Positions 11,388 to 22,645 of a DNA stretch of 64,000 nucleotides are shown one piece after another. Position 1 is the stretch's first letter; each line of letters begins with the position of its first letter. This DNA comes from Adiantum capillus-veneris (taxonomy: Eukaryota > Streptophyta > Polypodiopsida > Polypodiales > Pteridaceae): the NCBI GenBank assembly GCA_014529385.2, contig CM043956.1, positions 92,342,221-92,406,220 of the forward strand, given 5' to 3'. The position numbers and the translations under genes were made by a program. The notes beneath the pieces are model-generated. The model saw only the letters and a list, made by a program, of their open reading frames with translations. It searched no databases and was not told the DNA's origin.

Positions 11388-11666
11388 GGGGATCTAGGGC
11401 CCAAATTTGGGGAGACAGAGCGGCTTTAATCTTGACCATCCAATCACCTCTTTCTACTAGGGTGAACTAGGGGTGGGTGAACTAAGGGTAAACTAGGGGT
11501 AGGGCTTTATTGTGGCAACCGGGAGGTCTTGGGATTGACCCCCACCCCACAAGGCCGGTGAATTAGGGGTGAACTTAAGGCACCGTTTTTGCCTCTAGTT
11601 CGGATAGTCAAACGGCTGAAATTTAAAGCCGCTCCGTGCTCCCAAATATGGGCCCTAGATCCCCCC
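11388..11666. mobile_element. MITE of about 280 bp with about 45-bp terminal inverted repeats
   Basis: The left end, starting GGGGATCTAGGGCCC, is repeated in inverse at the right end (GGGCCCTAGATCCCC). The match runs through AGAGCGGCTTTAA/TTAAAGCCGCTC with about six mismatches over 45 bp. The core carries repeated GGTGAACTAGGGGT-type phrases and has no coding capacity. I could not settle a target-site duplication, so the superfamily is open. Confidence 0.85.
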
Positions 11667-12199
11667 TAGCTGACCCTTGTGAGATTGTGACAAGGAGAAT
11701 ATTGTTTAGAAACAATAATGTGTTTTTCACCGGAAAAACTCTGACTTTCAACTAGTACTCATGGGTTTTTACGCGTCTCTACAACCCTACAAATTATTAA
11801 CTAACTAGAGAAACATGAACATGGAGACTCATCAAGAAGGGATTACATGAGGCATGTAAACCATGCAAACAGAAAGGAATCTCTCTCCACAAAAACAAGT
11901 ACCAATCAAAGGGCACATAGAGACTGAACTAGAAAAGTGTGTTGTATTCATGAAAATCTGCAAATATGGTGACTGACTGCCCGTGATATGGAGGGTTTAC
12001 ATATAGAGAATTCTCGACGAGGATCAAAAGGCATAGCACTAACAAAAAGGCACTATAAAATTTTCTTCCAGATTGATCATCCTTTCACTACTAAAGGGCA
12101 TCCATTTACACCAAAACATTCTACAATGGCACAATTCGACACATATAGTGGCACTGCAGTCTCACTCCGCGCATCTGTTTGATATACTAAACCATATCC
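11667..12199. other. 3' flank of the glucanase gene
   Basis: No coding or repeat signal was recognised. The stretch probably includes the 3' UTR of the minus-strand glucanase gene next to it. Confidence 0.35.
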
Positions 12200-13883
12200 T
12201 CAATATAGAAGCCACATAAAACACATCACAATATACCAACAGAGGTATGCTGCATTTATCTTCTTGCAAGAGCCCAATGAATCCTCCACACCAGATGTCG
12301 CAATCTGAATCATAAACTCACATGCCCCAATCGATGGGTCCTCTGCAACCACCTTGCCTAGCCCATTGAAACTGCATGTGCCTAGAGCTTGATTCTGCCG
12401 TTGAAAGTAATTATTAAACGCATACGATGCATTCGCAGCTGCATCCAGGTAGGGATTGCAAGAGCTGCCATAGCCAAGTGCAGTACAATCGGAAAATGAG
12501 CAAGCATATGACATACTATCATTAAGGTTAGATTCATCACCTCCATTAGGATTGAACACACACCACTCCCTTGTCAAGTACCTCACTCCTGATGCCTCTG
12601 TAAGGTTTTGCCCGTTTGTATCTGGCAAAGAGAGAGCATATTTGGGTCTTCCATCATATTGGAAGATGCCCCAATGCCGTTCAAAATTCCCCGGCACAAT
12701 CAATTTGAGGTCCTCGTCGATCAAACTAAACAAGTAAAACTGGATGAGTGAGTTGGGCCGGCGTGGCGTGCCTACCTTGCTTGCCACATGCTTCAGAAAA
12801 CCTTGATTGAACCTCTTGGCGTAACCAATGTTTGCATTCACATTTCCATCTGTCGGCCACCCTATCTCACCCACAACTATACTCATTGTTTCATAGGGTC
12901 CCACGGTATTTAGTGCTGCAACCAGTGAATCATAACTGGCATCGAACACATTGTGATAGACATAAACGCCATCTACAACAGGACTACTTGTTTGATCAAA
13001 GAAAGCATAATCAACAGGAAAATGGGGGTCATTATACAAACTAATGAAGGGGTATATATTAATGGTGAATGGAGAACCATTTTGGCTCAAAAAGGTCACA
13101 ATTTGCGCCATCAAATCAGCTATATCGGGGCGAAAAGTGGAGGCTGAAGGAAGGCGTGCAGATTGAATGATATCAGCATTCATTGGCACAGTCGCTTTAA
13201 CTTGATCGCCTAACCTCGCTGCATTAAGGGCTCTTTGGATGTTTACAAGCGCAGGGTATGTCGTCTTGAGATTGACATTGTTGTAGGTCTTGAGGAATGG
13301 TTCATTTCCAACAGCAACATACCTGCATAAGACTTTCTTTGTGTTTTATGAGAGGCAAATTCACATCCTCGGCAATTTGTGGCACAGTTTGGACATGTAA
13401 GAGCACAACCAGACTACGAGTAAGCGTGCTTAACACCAAATTACATTAAAAAAACCCTACTGCATTCAAGCACAAGCATGTAACATGGGCATCGAGAAAG
13501 GACATACGACGGGAGAGAAAAATAACATACTTTATGTTGACGCCATTCTCATGCATGTAGCGCGCAACATTGTCTCTAACCCAAGCTGTTGCTTGCGCAA
13601 GGTCAGTCATGGCTAGCAGGAGGTCATTGGGCAAGCCCACCATAATCTCGATGTCAGTGTTGGCGAGCGCATTCAATACTCTGCTGTTTGCCTCAAAAAG
13701 CTTCACTTTAGATATCCCATTAGCTTTCAAGAGCTGCACCACTGTAGCAGGAGGCAGCGGATGTGACGCTTGCATGCCCCAATTGACTCCAAGGGCGTGT
13801 GAATGCTGTGCAATCATCATCTTCGAAAGCCAAAAAATGTATGTACACAGAGCCCACCAAACCTCTGCCCTGTTCGAGCGCAT
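12200..13883 (-). CDS. Glucan endo-1,3-beta-glucosidase, GH17 with X8/CBM43 domain and GPI-type tail
   Basis: Two exons, 13883-13531 and 13322-12200, joined across a 208-bp intron (donor GTATGT, acceptor TGCAG), give 491 residues, a normal length for this family. The enzyme cleaves beta-1,3-glucans such as callose at the cell surface. An N-terminal signal peptide (WWALCTYIFWLS) ends before LGVNWG, the usual start of the mature GH17 barrel. The acid/base Glu is E125 in YVAVGNEP, split off just after the intron, and the nucleophile is E270 in VVGEIGWP. Residues about 370-453 form the carbohydrate-binding X8 module (REWCVFNPN, NASYAFNNYFQ, DPSIGACEF) with its six Cys pattern. The last 20 residues are hydrophobic (YLCWYIVMCFMWLLY), fitting GPI anchoring, as in plasmodesmal or wall-bound members. 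I chose the ATG at 13883 because it gives a proper signal peptide; upstream codons in frame run into a GA repeat. All key residues are present and it looks functional. Confidence 0.93.
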
Positions 13884-13889
13884 TGCAAA

Positions 13890-13891
<2 letters not shown>

Positions 13892-13926
<35 letters not shown>
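13892..13926. repeat. (CT)17 microsatellite in the glucanase 5' UTR
   Basis: On the gene's strand this is a (GA)n tract ending about eight bases before the start codon, so it probably lies in the mRNA leader. Changes in its length could alter expression; that is inference. Confidence 0.95.
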
Positions 13927-13929
<3 letters not shown>

Positions 13930-14091
13930 GGATATGGTTTGTAAGCGTGAGTGCGCATTTGTATGTGTACGCCCGTCAAGCGTTGTGAGATCGCGCATCT
14001 GCGCAAGATCGCAAAGCCCAAAAAGGGGAAAAGAGAGTAGGCTGTGTGAGCGCAGCCGGTGCTGGAGCGCATTTCAAGCGCGCACAGCATT

Positions 14092-14092
14092 T

Positions 14093-14143
<51 letters not shown>

Positions 14144-14312
14144 TACATGACAACTCTCAAAATGAGATTGGAAGAGAAAGGAGTAGAGTCCGGACAGTAT
14201 CTACTCTTTCAGGCTTCCATACATCTGCTCGGCCAGCATGCAGCTGTGTGCATGCACCTTAATATGTGTGTGTGTGTGTGTGTGTGTTAGAGAGAGAGAG
14301 AGAGAGAGGGGG
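14092..14312. repeat. Compound CT/CA and GT/GA microsatellites upstream of the glucanase
   Basis: A (CT)n(CA)n run lies at 14092-14140 and a (GT)n(GA)n run ending in a G-rich stretch at 14266-14330. They flank ordinary sequence and contain no gene; open frames here are simple-repeat artefacts. Confidence 0.9.
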
Positions 14313-14334
14313 GGGAGGGCGGGGGCGGGCTCCA

Positions 14335-14684
14335 CACTATCTCGCACAGGCATGCTCAAATGGGATCGACGGCTGAGGTGATTTGGGCCGTCAGATGCAC
14401 ATTTGTAACTTCGGGGAGAAAAGTGAATTTGAGGTAGGCTTGTAACTTTGGATCAATCTGCACCCCATGTCTTGAACCCCCAACCTCCCCACCATGAGCC
14501 ATGTGCACTAACCACTACACCCTCATGCATACGTTGAAATATAGGGGATTCGAGTATGTCATATTGTAAATGGGCCGATTATTAAATTCGGGGCAACCTT
14601 AGATCTGACGATCCATGATTGACACACCCCCCATTTTCCTCCTCCACCATTGATCCCATTTGACCGTGCCCGTGTGATATAGTG
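14335..14684. mobile_element. 350-bp MITE with CACTA-like terminal inverted repeats
   Basis: The left end CACTATCTCGCACAGG and the inverse of the right end CACTATATCACACGGG match at about 28 of 33 positions and run on through TCAAATGGGATC. The first bases CACTA match the hallmark of CACTA (En/Spm) elements. No three-base target duplication is clear, and both ends abut microsatellites, which may have grown over it. The core holds a tRNA-like segment. Confidence 0.75.
14458..14524 (-). other. tRNA-like (SINE-type) segment inside the MITE
   Basis: The minus strand carries TGGTTAGTGCA (14514-14504), close to a pol III box A, and GGTTCAAGACA (14479-14469), close to box B, about 25 bp apart. It lacks a proper acceptor stem or cloverleaf that I could pair, so it is not called a tRNA gene. 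A SINE head or a chance resemblance are the options. Confidence 0.35.
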
Positions 14685-14686
14685 AT

Positions 14687-14778
<92 letters not shown>

Positions 14779-14927
14779 CTGATAAGCTTTGAACTCAAGA
14801 CGGGTTTTTCAAGAGGGAACCAATGGGGGGGAGGGACATAGCCTTGAACTCAAGACTTCTAGTGTAAGAGGAAACTGGGAGAACCACCTTGAGAGAGAAA
14901 TTAAGTGTGTGTGTGTGTGTGTGTATG

Positions 14928-14987
<60 letters not shown>

Positions 14988-15618
14988 TAGAGTATAATTA
15001 AGATCCAACAATTGTAGATTAATTTGATTTCAAAAATCTAATCAACCATATGCTCAAAAATCCGATTGGCATACACTACGGCGAGCTCCCCCAAACCAAA
15101 AATTAGGAACAATCTACCTTTGTAGCTACTATCAGGCTGGGTTTAAACTGGAGAGATGGAAGAAAAGCACCCTTCCACCACTTCCAGGCAGAACACAAGG
15201 GTGTTGAGCTCTTCCGCTACCCTGATGTTCACACAAGGCGGTAGCCACAGGGGGTCCCTTTGCTTGCATGGCAATGCTCCATTGGCTGGAGAAGAAAATC
15301 GTCAGGGTGGAAGTGCTCACGGGGGGGGGGGGGGGGGGGGTCGGAAGAAAAATAGGCTAGGGTGGAAGAGAAAAAGGGATCGAGCAACCAAGTCAAGAAA
15401 GAGATTCAACAGTTTCTACCGCCTTATGTGAACAGGGCAGCGAGAGAAATAGGTTCTAATTGGCTCGCAGTAAAAAGTCACCTCTTCTGCCACGCGATGT
15501 GAACCTAGCCTAAGGCTCCAAAAACTCCAATCAAAGATGGTTTTCCCCTCTATATATACCAACTTCGGACAAGGCTCATGATAAGTTTTAGGACGACAAC
15601 GGAAACCTCCCTTAGTTG

Positions 15619-15690
<72 letters not shown>

Positions 15691-15735
15691 TCTCCTCACT
15701 TCTTTCCTTGGAAAACTTGTTCCCTTCCTTCTCTT
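14685..15735. repeat. Microsatellite-rich intergenic region with a G20 tract
   Basis: Contents are (GT)n(GA)n at 14689-14771, (GT)n(AT)n(AG)n at 14905-14982, a run of 20 G at 15321-15340, and (GT)n(GA)n at 15621-15690. The phrase TTGAACTCAAGAC occurs twice, near 14789 and 14844. A TATATATA lies near 15552. I found no gene; open frames across the repeats are low complexity. Confidence 0.85.
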
Positions 15736-16617
15736 TGTTGGGATCCTCGTGAGAGGGAACTTTTTCGCGGCGCGTCGGCGGTCCCTCCTTGCCCCTAGCG
15801 CCCCCATATGGGCTGTCCCTCATGCGGCCCGGCAGTCCACGTTCCCATTCTAACCTAACTCTCGCTAACCTAACTTTCCACCGTGGACGGCACTTGAGGG
15901 GGACCGAGGCCCCGTTTGGTGAATTGCCCCTCTCCGCGGCCATGCTCCCCGCAGGCCAACATGACGACCCGTGGACCCGTCGCTCCCTTGGACGAAACAC
16001 GACTCCGGGAGCCCCCGAAAGGCTTTATGCAAGTGAGAGCCCCGCTTGGGCCGTGGCCGGGTCCCCGGGGATCCCGTGGTTCAAAACGGCCCGGGACGCG
16101 CCCGCGGGCCGTTTCGGCATTTTGATCAGTTTTTGGAACCGCGGCTCCTTGACGGGACCGACGGTGATTCCTTGAGAGGGATTTCTACCTCAAGGCCATG
16201 GGGCTTGGGTGGTATGCCTGAGCGCCCCGAATTAAAGGACTTATATGGGAGTAGTACTCCACTCTTGGTGAACCGTGCGCATCCTGCCGGGTAGCTAAGA
16301 GGGGGCCGGTTGTTCAACCGGAGCCGAGGTGGCAGTCCTCACGTCCATAAAACCATCTACCCATACTAGGTTGGAGTTAGGTTAACCCAGTCTTCAGAGG
16401 CGCCGGAGGGGCCTCCGTCCCTTTTTGTAATCAACTTTTTGAATCAATACAAAGCGCCCGTCACGGGCTTGTTTCTACAAATCTTGTCTCGCGCGTCCCT
16501 TTGAAATACTTGCTCAACTTGTTGTGAAGTCGGCTAACTTGTGTTCAGGTGAAGGATCGGCGAACGCGCGCGGCCCCTAAGTCCCATTTACGGGCCGCTC
16601 TCCAGGGTCCCGTAACA
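15736..16617 (+). repeat. 5' LTR of the chromovirus
   Basis: 882 bp, TGTTGG...GTAACA, GC-rich, preceded by target-duplication copy CTCTT and followed by the PBS. It is the same length as the 3' LTR at 21759-22640. It is the presumed promoter of the element, although I see only a weak TATA-like TTATATGGGAG near 16240. Confidence 0.97.
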
Positions 16618-16619
16618 CT

Positions 16620-16631
16620 TGGTATCAGAGC
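16620..16631 (+). promoter_or_regulatory. Primer binding site, initiator-Met tRNA
   Basis: TGGTATCAGAGC lies two bases after the 5' LTR and would prime minus-strand DNA synthesis. Confidence 0.95.
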
Positions 16632-16651
16632 TAGAAAATCAAAGCCAGTCT

Positions 16652-19600
16652 ATGCCTAACAGAGGGGCACAGAGACCCGCCGAAAGTGACTCCAGCAGCA
16701 CTCCCCTACCCGCTGCAAGATTGGAAGAAATCGCAGCGGACGGTGTAATTGACTCTTGGGTGTATTCCAGGTGGATACGTTCGCAAGGGAGACTACAACG
16801 CCTAGACCCTATCAACGAAGCCGGGCCAGAGTTTGAGTCTGCGCCTTCGTCACCCAACACGATGAGTCACGCAGACGGAGACTCATTTCACGGGGAGAGG
16901 AATGACCCCCCTCGCGATGACAGAATGGACAGTTGGGAGGCTATACTAGAGTCTCAAGCCGCGTTGGTCCAACAGCTCGTACAGGTGAGTCTGCTGAATG
17001 CTCAGAATGCCACAGCAGACAAAGGAAAAGGACCGGCAAGCACGTCAGGAGCTCCCGCGAGTGGGAGTGATGGAATGGGAAGCTTCAAGCCTATCAAGCC
17101 CACTCCCTACTCGGGCCAACAGGACTCACTGATATTGGAAAAATGGATCCGCGACACAGAGAGCTTCTTCCGCACCAGCAAAATGGAAGAACACTTATGG
17201 ACATCAGTGGTGTCTCACTTCTTAGTAGAGGATGCCTACAGTTGGTTCCTTCTAGAAGAGAGAAAAAATCCCTACATGTCATGGACCCGCCTCAAGGCTG
17301 AGATGCGGGACTACTTCGTTCCGAAGAATGAAGACTTCAGACACTTAGACGAATGGAGGGCCATCACCCAAGGTGAGAGCAAGTTGCAGGAGTATGTGCC
17401 CAAATACAGGCAATCCATGCTGAAAGTGGAACAGATGACTTGGGAGAGAGTGAGACTCCACAGTTTCCTCTATGGGCTCAAAGACTGGGCCCGTAGGGAG
17501 ATCGAAAAGCAGAATCCTGTCAACTACATGGCAACGCTGGCCATGGCAGAAAGGCTAGTGGACTCCGAATTGCACCGAAAGGGGGCCACCAACACAAAGT
17601 CTGGGGGAAGTGGGAATACCCCTTCCAACTCGAACAAAAATCGGTCTTCAACCGGGCCTCAAAGAAATGAGCCCGCAGGCAGCACATCAAACCAGCCCCG
17701 ACTGTATGGGAATTTTTGCAATAACGCGCCAAGCAGCTACAACGGCTCGTCGAGTAGTAGGAACTTCTCAGTGAACCAGCCTAGAGGGGCTCCTCAACGG
17801 ACGCTGCCTTGGAGAGCGAACCCACCCCACCCCTGCCGTAACTGTGGGGGTCCTCACTGGGATAATGATTGTCACAAAGCTAGCTCTCAGTCTCGAGCTC
17901 ACTCCGCTTGGGCCAATGAGATCAACGCTGATAGGACAGGAACGTCACAAGTGCAGATCACTGAAATCACGGAGCAAGAGGCTGAAAGCGGAAACAAAGA
18001 ATCTACCGAAGGAACGATTCGTGTAGGAGCCATCAAAGCTTCCCTACACTGCCTGGCAGCTCGTATCAAACCAACCCCAAATATGTATGTCAAGACGGTG
18101 ATCAACGGGCAGTCGCAATTCGCGATGCTCGACTCGGGAGCGAGTCACAACTTCATCTCACCATCATGCGCCAAACGCTTGGGAGTAAAGACCTGCAAGC
18201 CCGGAGGAGGACGAAGCATCTCAATAGGCTTCGTACAAGGCGAAGACTCGAACACAGCAATGGCATACGACGTGGCGGTCCAAGTAGGTGAATGGCAAGC
18301 CAAAGTGGACTTCATCGTCGTGCCCATGGATTCCTACGACATGATGTTCGGCTTGGCCTGGTATGACTCCTATGTGATGGGGTTGTACGCCAAGGGCATG
18401 AATCAACTGATGCTGGACATGAATGGAAAGGGGGTGAGTGTTCCGATCATCCGACCAATGGACACGCCTCCTGCCCGCAAGACCACTCAAGAAAAAGCTC
18501 ATTCTAAGCCACAACCTTACGTGCCACCTCAAGCTCGAGGGCAGGTAAACGCAGCTCAGACTAAGACACCGACGCCAGCGAAAACGGAAAAAGGGAAGAC
18601 TCGAGTTAGCTGGGATGATCTAGTCCCAGACTCAATGTGGATCTCACCAAAGCAAGCAGAGAAGGCTCTCAAACAAGGGGCCCAGGTTCACTGCTGTGTG
18701 ATGAAAGTAACACTAGCAGATTCAGACGAAGAGTGCACTATCGGGGATAGTCGCATCATCAAGGTGATTGAAGAATTCAAGGACGTGGTACCACCGCAGC
18801 TTCCAGCTGGGCTCCCACCTAAACGAACAGTGGACCACAAAATCGAATTAGTGCCTGGCCATTCGCCGCCAGCCCGTCCACCCTACCGAATGGATGCCAC
18901 ACAGCTACAAGAACTGAAGAAGCAACTGGGGGAACTACTTGAAGCAGGTTTTATCAGACCTAGCAAGTCCCCTTACGGGACCCCGGTTCTTTTTGTCACA
19001 AAGAAGGACGGCTCATCCAGGCTCTGCGTCGACTACAGAGCCCTGAATAAAATAACTATCCGGAACAGGTACCCTCTGCCACACATGGACGATCTAACAG
19101 ACAGGTTGGCAGGGGCAAAATACTTCACTAAGGTTGATCTGCGATCAGGATACCACCAGATTCGGATCGTGGACGAGGATGTGCACAAGACAGCTTTCAG
19201 ATCACGATATGGAGCTCACGAATGGCTAGTGCTCCCTTTTGGCCTCACCAATGGAGTGGCTACCTTCTCAGCTGGAATGGATACAGATTTCGGCGACATG
19301 CTGGATGAATTCCTCATTGTGTACCTGGATGACCTGCTAATCTACAGCAAAACTTATGAAGAGCACGTAGAGCATGTGCGCCAGGTGCTACGTAGACTCA
19401 GAGAATGCAAGTGGTATGCAAAGTTGGAAAAGTGCGTCTTCGCAGTACAGGAAGTGGAATTCTTGGGCTTCTTGGTCACTGCAGATGGAATCCGAGTGGA
19501 TCCTAAAAAGATTGAGGCCGTGGTGAACTGGCCCGCCCCCCGAATAGTCACACAGGTACGCGAGTTCGTGGGTTTCACTCAGTATTGCCGAAAGTCCATC

Positions 19601-21586
19601 AAAGATTTTTCGAAGATCATGGCACCCATAACAGACACCACCAAGGGTTCGCTAGCGTTCAAGTGGACAGATGAAGCCCAACGAGCTTTTGAGCACATCA
19701 AACAAGTAATGTGTTCTCTACCGGTACTCAAGCTCCCAGATTTCGACAAGCCATTCGAAATTCACACCGATGCCTCACGCATCGCTCTGGGAGGGGTACT
19801 AATGCAAGCTGAAAGACCAGTAGCCTACATTTCGAAGAAGTTCTCAGATCCACAGAAAAGATGGGCTACACACGAGCAGGAGATGTATGCAGTGGTATAC
19901 TGTCTTGACCAATGGCGTCACTACGTATTGGACAAGCACACGAAAGTATACACAGATAATGTTTCACTGAAGTATTTCCAGACACAGCCTAAGCTCTCTC
20001 ACAAACAGAGTCGATGGCAGGATCAGCTAGCAGAGTATGACATAGAAATCATCCACAAGCCGAGCAAGCAGAATGCGATGCCAGATGCTCTCAGTCACAT
20101 GCCCGAGGTAAATGCAGTTAGCATAATAAGCAGTGACGAAGTACTGGATCAGATTCGCGAGGCCAGTAAGACAGACCCTGCAGTATTACAGATGATGCAG
20201 AGTTGGCGATAAGGCAAGACCTCAGTGGGACTATTCGACTTGCGGGATGGGCTATGGTATGCTCATAACCGCGTGTATGTGCCAGACGATCCCACGCTCA
20301 AAGCGAAGCTACTCTGGGAAATCCACGACTGCAAAGTTGCAGGGCACGGTGGGCAAAAGAGATCCTTTGACAGGCTAAGCCGCTATTTCTTCTGGCCAAA
20401 GATGTAGGAGGATGTGGTGGAGTATGTAAGAACTTGCCCAACATGTCAGCTAGTCAAGGCACAACGAATAAAGCCAGCAGGGCTTTTGATGTCTATGCCT
20501 ACACCATCTCGACCCTGGGATGTGATAAGCATGGACTTCATTGTCGACTTACCCGAAAGCCACGGATTCACTACCATCTTCGTGATCGTGGACTACTTTT
20601 CAAAGCAAGCACACTTCATCCCCGCCAAGCCGCCTCTTACAGCCTACCAGACAGCACGGCTATTCTTCAAGCATGTCTTTAAGAATCACGGACTGCCCCT
20701 GGCAATTGTGTCAGACCGCGATGGGCGATTCTTAAGCGACATGTGGCGGGAGTTATTCAAGCTCCTAGGCACGCAACTCAGGTTCTCATCAGCCCATCAC
20801 CCCCAAACAGATGGGCAGACAGAGCGGATCAATCAAGGCATCGAAGATTACATCCGTTGCTATGTCCAAGCAGATCAAAAGGATTGGGCAGATTTTCTGG
20901 AAGTCCTTGAGTTTCAGTACAACAGCAGTGTGCACTCGGGGACAGGTTACACACCATTTGAACTAGCTACAGGAAAAGAGGTGATTACGCCCATGGCACT
21001 TGCTTCGGGCACTATGCATGCAGAAGATCAGGATGCTGAGCAGTTCCTGATGGCTTGGCACAAACGTTTGGATGTAGCTAGAAAGCACTTGATGAAATAC
21101 AAAGACAAGTATGTAGCCAGACATAATGAAAAAGCACGAACAGAGTTCTTCCAGAAAGGTGACTTGGTACTGGTAAGTGCCCAAAACATCAACCTTCCCG
21201 AGAACTTGACACCCAAATTCAACCACCGCTTCTACGGTCCATATCGGGTGCTACAAGACTTCAACAACGTTTCCTACAAGCTGGAGCTACCCTCCAATGT
21301 CAAGATCCACAATGTTTTTCACATCACCCTACTCAAACGATTTCAGGTTGATGGGAAATACGGCCGCCATGTGCCTCTGCTAGACAAAGGAGTAAACCCT
21401 TTTGAGCCAGAAATTATCATCAAACACCGCTTCAAGCGCAACAACCTAGAGTTCTATGTAAAGTGGAGAGGGCGGCCCATGTCAGATTGCACTGGGGTGC
21501 CAGAAGATAGAGTCATTGCAATGGATAAACAGTTGTTGCTTCGGTACAACCGGATTCCGGAGCTCAAGCACATGCCTAGGGCATAG
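16652..21586 (+). pseudogene. Chromovirus gag-pol polyprotein with two in-frame stops
   Basis: Translation would start at ATG 16652, the first ATG after the PBS. All parts lie in one frame. Gag is at 17100-17570 (EKWIRDTESFFR), with a zinc knuckle CX2CX4HX4C near 17834-17872 (CRNCGGPHWDNDC). The protease follows near 18127 (LDSGASHNFI), then RT at 18830-19360 with active site YLDD at 19321-19332. RNase H starts near 19764 (HTDAS, ending DALSH). The integrase has an HHCC finger at about 20320-20455 and DDE residues near 20531, 20711 and 20824. A chromodomain follows at about 21400-21510 (FYVKWRGRP). A TAA at 20210-20212 cuts between RNase H and integrase, and a TAG at 20405-20407 lies inside the integrase zinc finger. 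The stops leave frame and domains otherwise intact. They look like recent point mutations, though stop read-through cannot be excluded from sequence. Confidence 0.93.
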
Positions 21587-21744
21587 AAGAACACAACCAT
21601 GTACAGCAGTAGTTTAGGATGCATTAGTTTCAGCACAGCTATGCTCAGTTTCAGCAGAATAAGAATGCGTTATGCAACAATTATGCGATGTATGCACTAT
21701 GTGGTCAGATGCTTGGCAGTCTTGATGAGGACGTCAAGTTCCTT

Positions 21745-21758
21745 GAGGGGGGGGAGAA
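21745..21758 (+). promoter_or_regulatory. Polypurine tract of the chromovirus
   Basis: GAGGGGGGGGAGAA directly precedes the 3' LTR and would prime plus-strand synthesis. Confidence 0.93.
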
Positions 21759-22640
21759 TGTTGGGATCCTCGTGAGAGGGAACTTTTTCGCGGCGCGTCG
21801 GCGGTCCCTCCTAGCCCCTAGCGCCCCCATATGGGCTGTCCCTCATGCGGCCCGGCGGTCCACGTTCCCATTCTAACCTAACTCTCGCTAACCTAACTTT
21901 CCACCGTGGACGGCACTTGAGGGGGACCAAGGCACCGTTTGGTGAATTGCCCCTCTCCGCGGCCATGCTCCCCGCGGGCCAACATGACGACCCGTGGACC
22001 CGTCGCTCCCGTGGACGAAACACGACTCCGGGAGCCTCCGAAAGGCTTTATGCAAGTGAGAGCCCCGCTTGGGCCGTGGCCGGGTCCCCGGGGGTCCCAT
22101 GGTTCAAAACGGCCCGGGACGTGCCCGCGGGCTGTTTTGGCATTTTGATCAGTTTTTGGAACCGCGGCTCCTTGACGGGACCGACGGTGATTCCTTGAGA
22201 GGGATTTCTACCTCAAGGCCATGGGGCTTGAGTGGTATGCCTGAGCGCCCCGAATTAAAGGACTTATATGGGAGTAGTACTCCACTCTTGGTGAACCGTG
22301 CGCATCCTGTCGGGTAGCTAAGAGGGGGCCGGTTGTTCAACCAGAGCCGGGGTGGCAGTCCTCACGTCCATAAAACCATCTACCCATACTAGGTTGGAGT
22401 TAGGTTAACCCAGTCTTCAGAGGCACCGGAGGGGCCTCCGTCCCTTTTTATAATCAACTTTTTGAATCAATACAAAGCGCCCGTCACGGGCTTGTTTCTA
22501 CAAATCTTGTCTCGCGCATCCCTTTGAAATACTTGCTCAACTTGTTGTGAAGTCGGTTAACTTGTGTTCAGGTGAAGGATCGGCGAACGCGCACGGCCCC
22601 TAAGTCCCATTTACGGGCCGCTCTCCAGGGTCCCGTAACA
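21759..22640 (+). repeat. 3' LTR of the chromovirus
   Basis: 882 bp, begins TGTTGGGATCC after the PPT and ends GTAACA before target-duplication copy CTCTT. Most differences from the 5' LTR are G/A or C/T transitions, as expected from decay of methylated plant DNA. Confidence 0.97.
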
Positions 22641-22645
22641 CTCTT

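Larger units (their letters stand above)
15736..22640 (+). mobile_element. Full-length Ty3/gypsy chromovirus, 6905 bp
   Basis: The element has two 882-bp LTRs, a PBS, one long gag-pol frame, a PPT and a perfect 5-bp target duplication CTCTT (15731-15735 and 22641-22645). The LTRs begin TGTTGGGATCC and end GGTCCCGTAACA. By eye they differ at about 20 positions, roughly 2.4 percent, so the insertion is fairly young. All gag, protease, RT, RNase H, integrase and chromodomain parts are present in one frame. Two in-frame stops interrupt pol, so this copy is probably not autonomous. Confidence 0.97.

Noticed and set aside
13799-14290. Plus-strand open frame of 163 codons opposite the glucanase first exon and upstream repeats
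   Set aside because: It is antisense to a clear GH17 exon and is composed of SLSLSL and THTHTH simple-repeat translation.
14458-14524. tRNA gene on the minus strand
   Set aside because: Box A- and B-like motifs exist but no acceptor stem or cloverleaf could be paired, and it lies in a MITE.
20210-20407. A separate small gene between the two chromovirus stops
   Set aside because: It is the integrase zinc-finger part of the same frame, bounded by two stop mutations.
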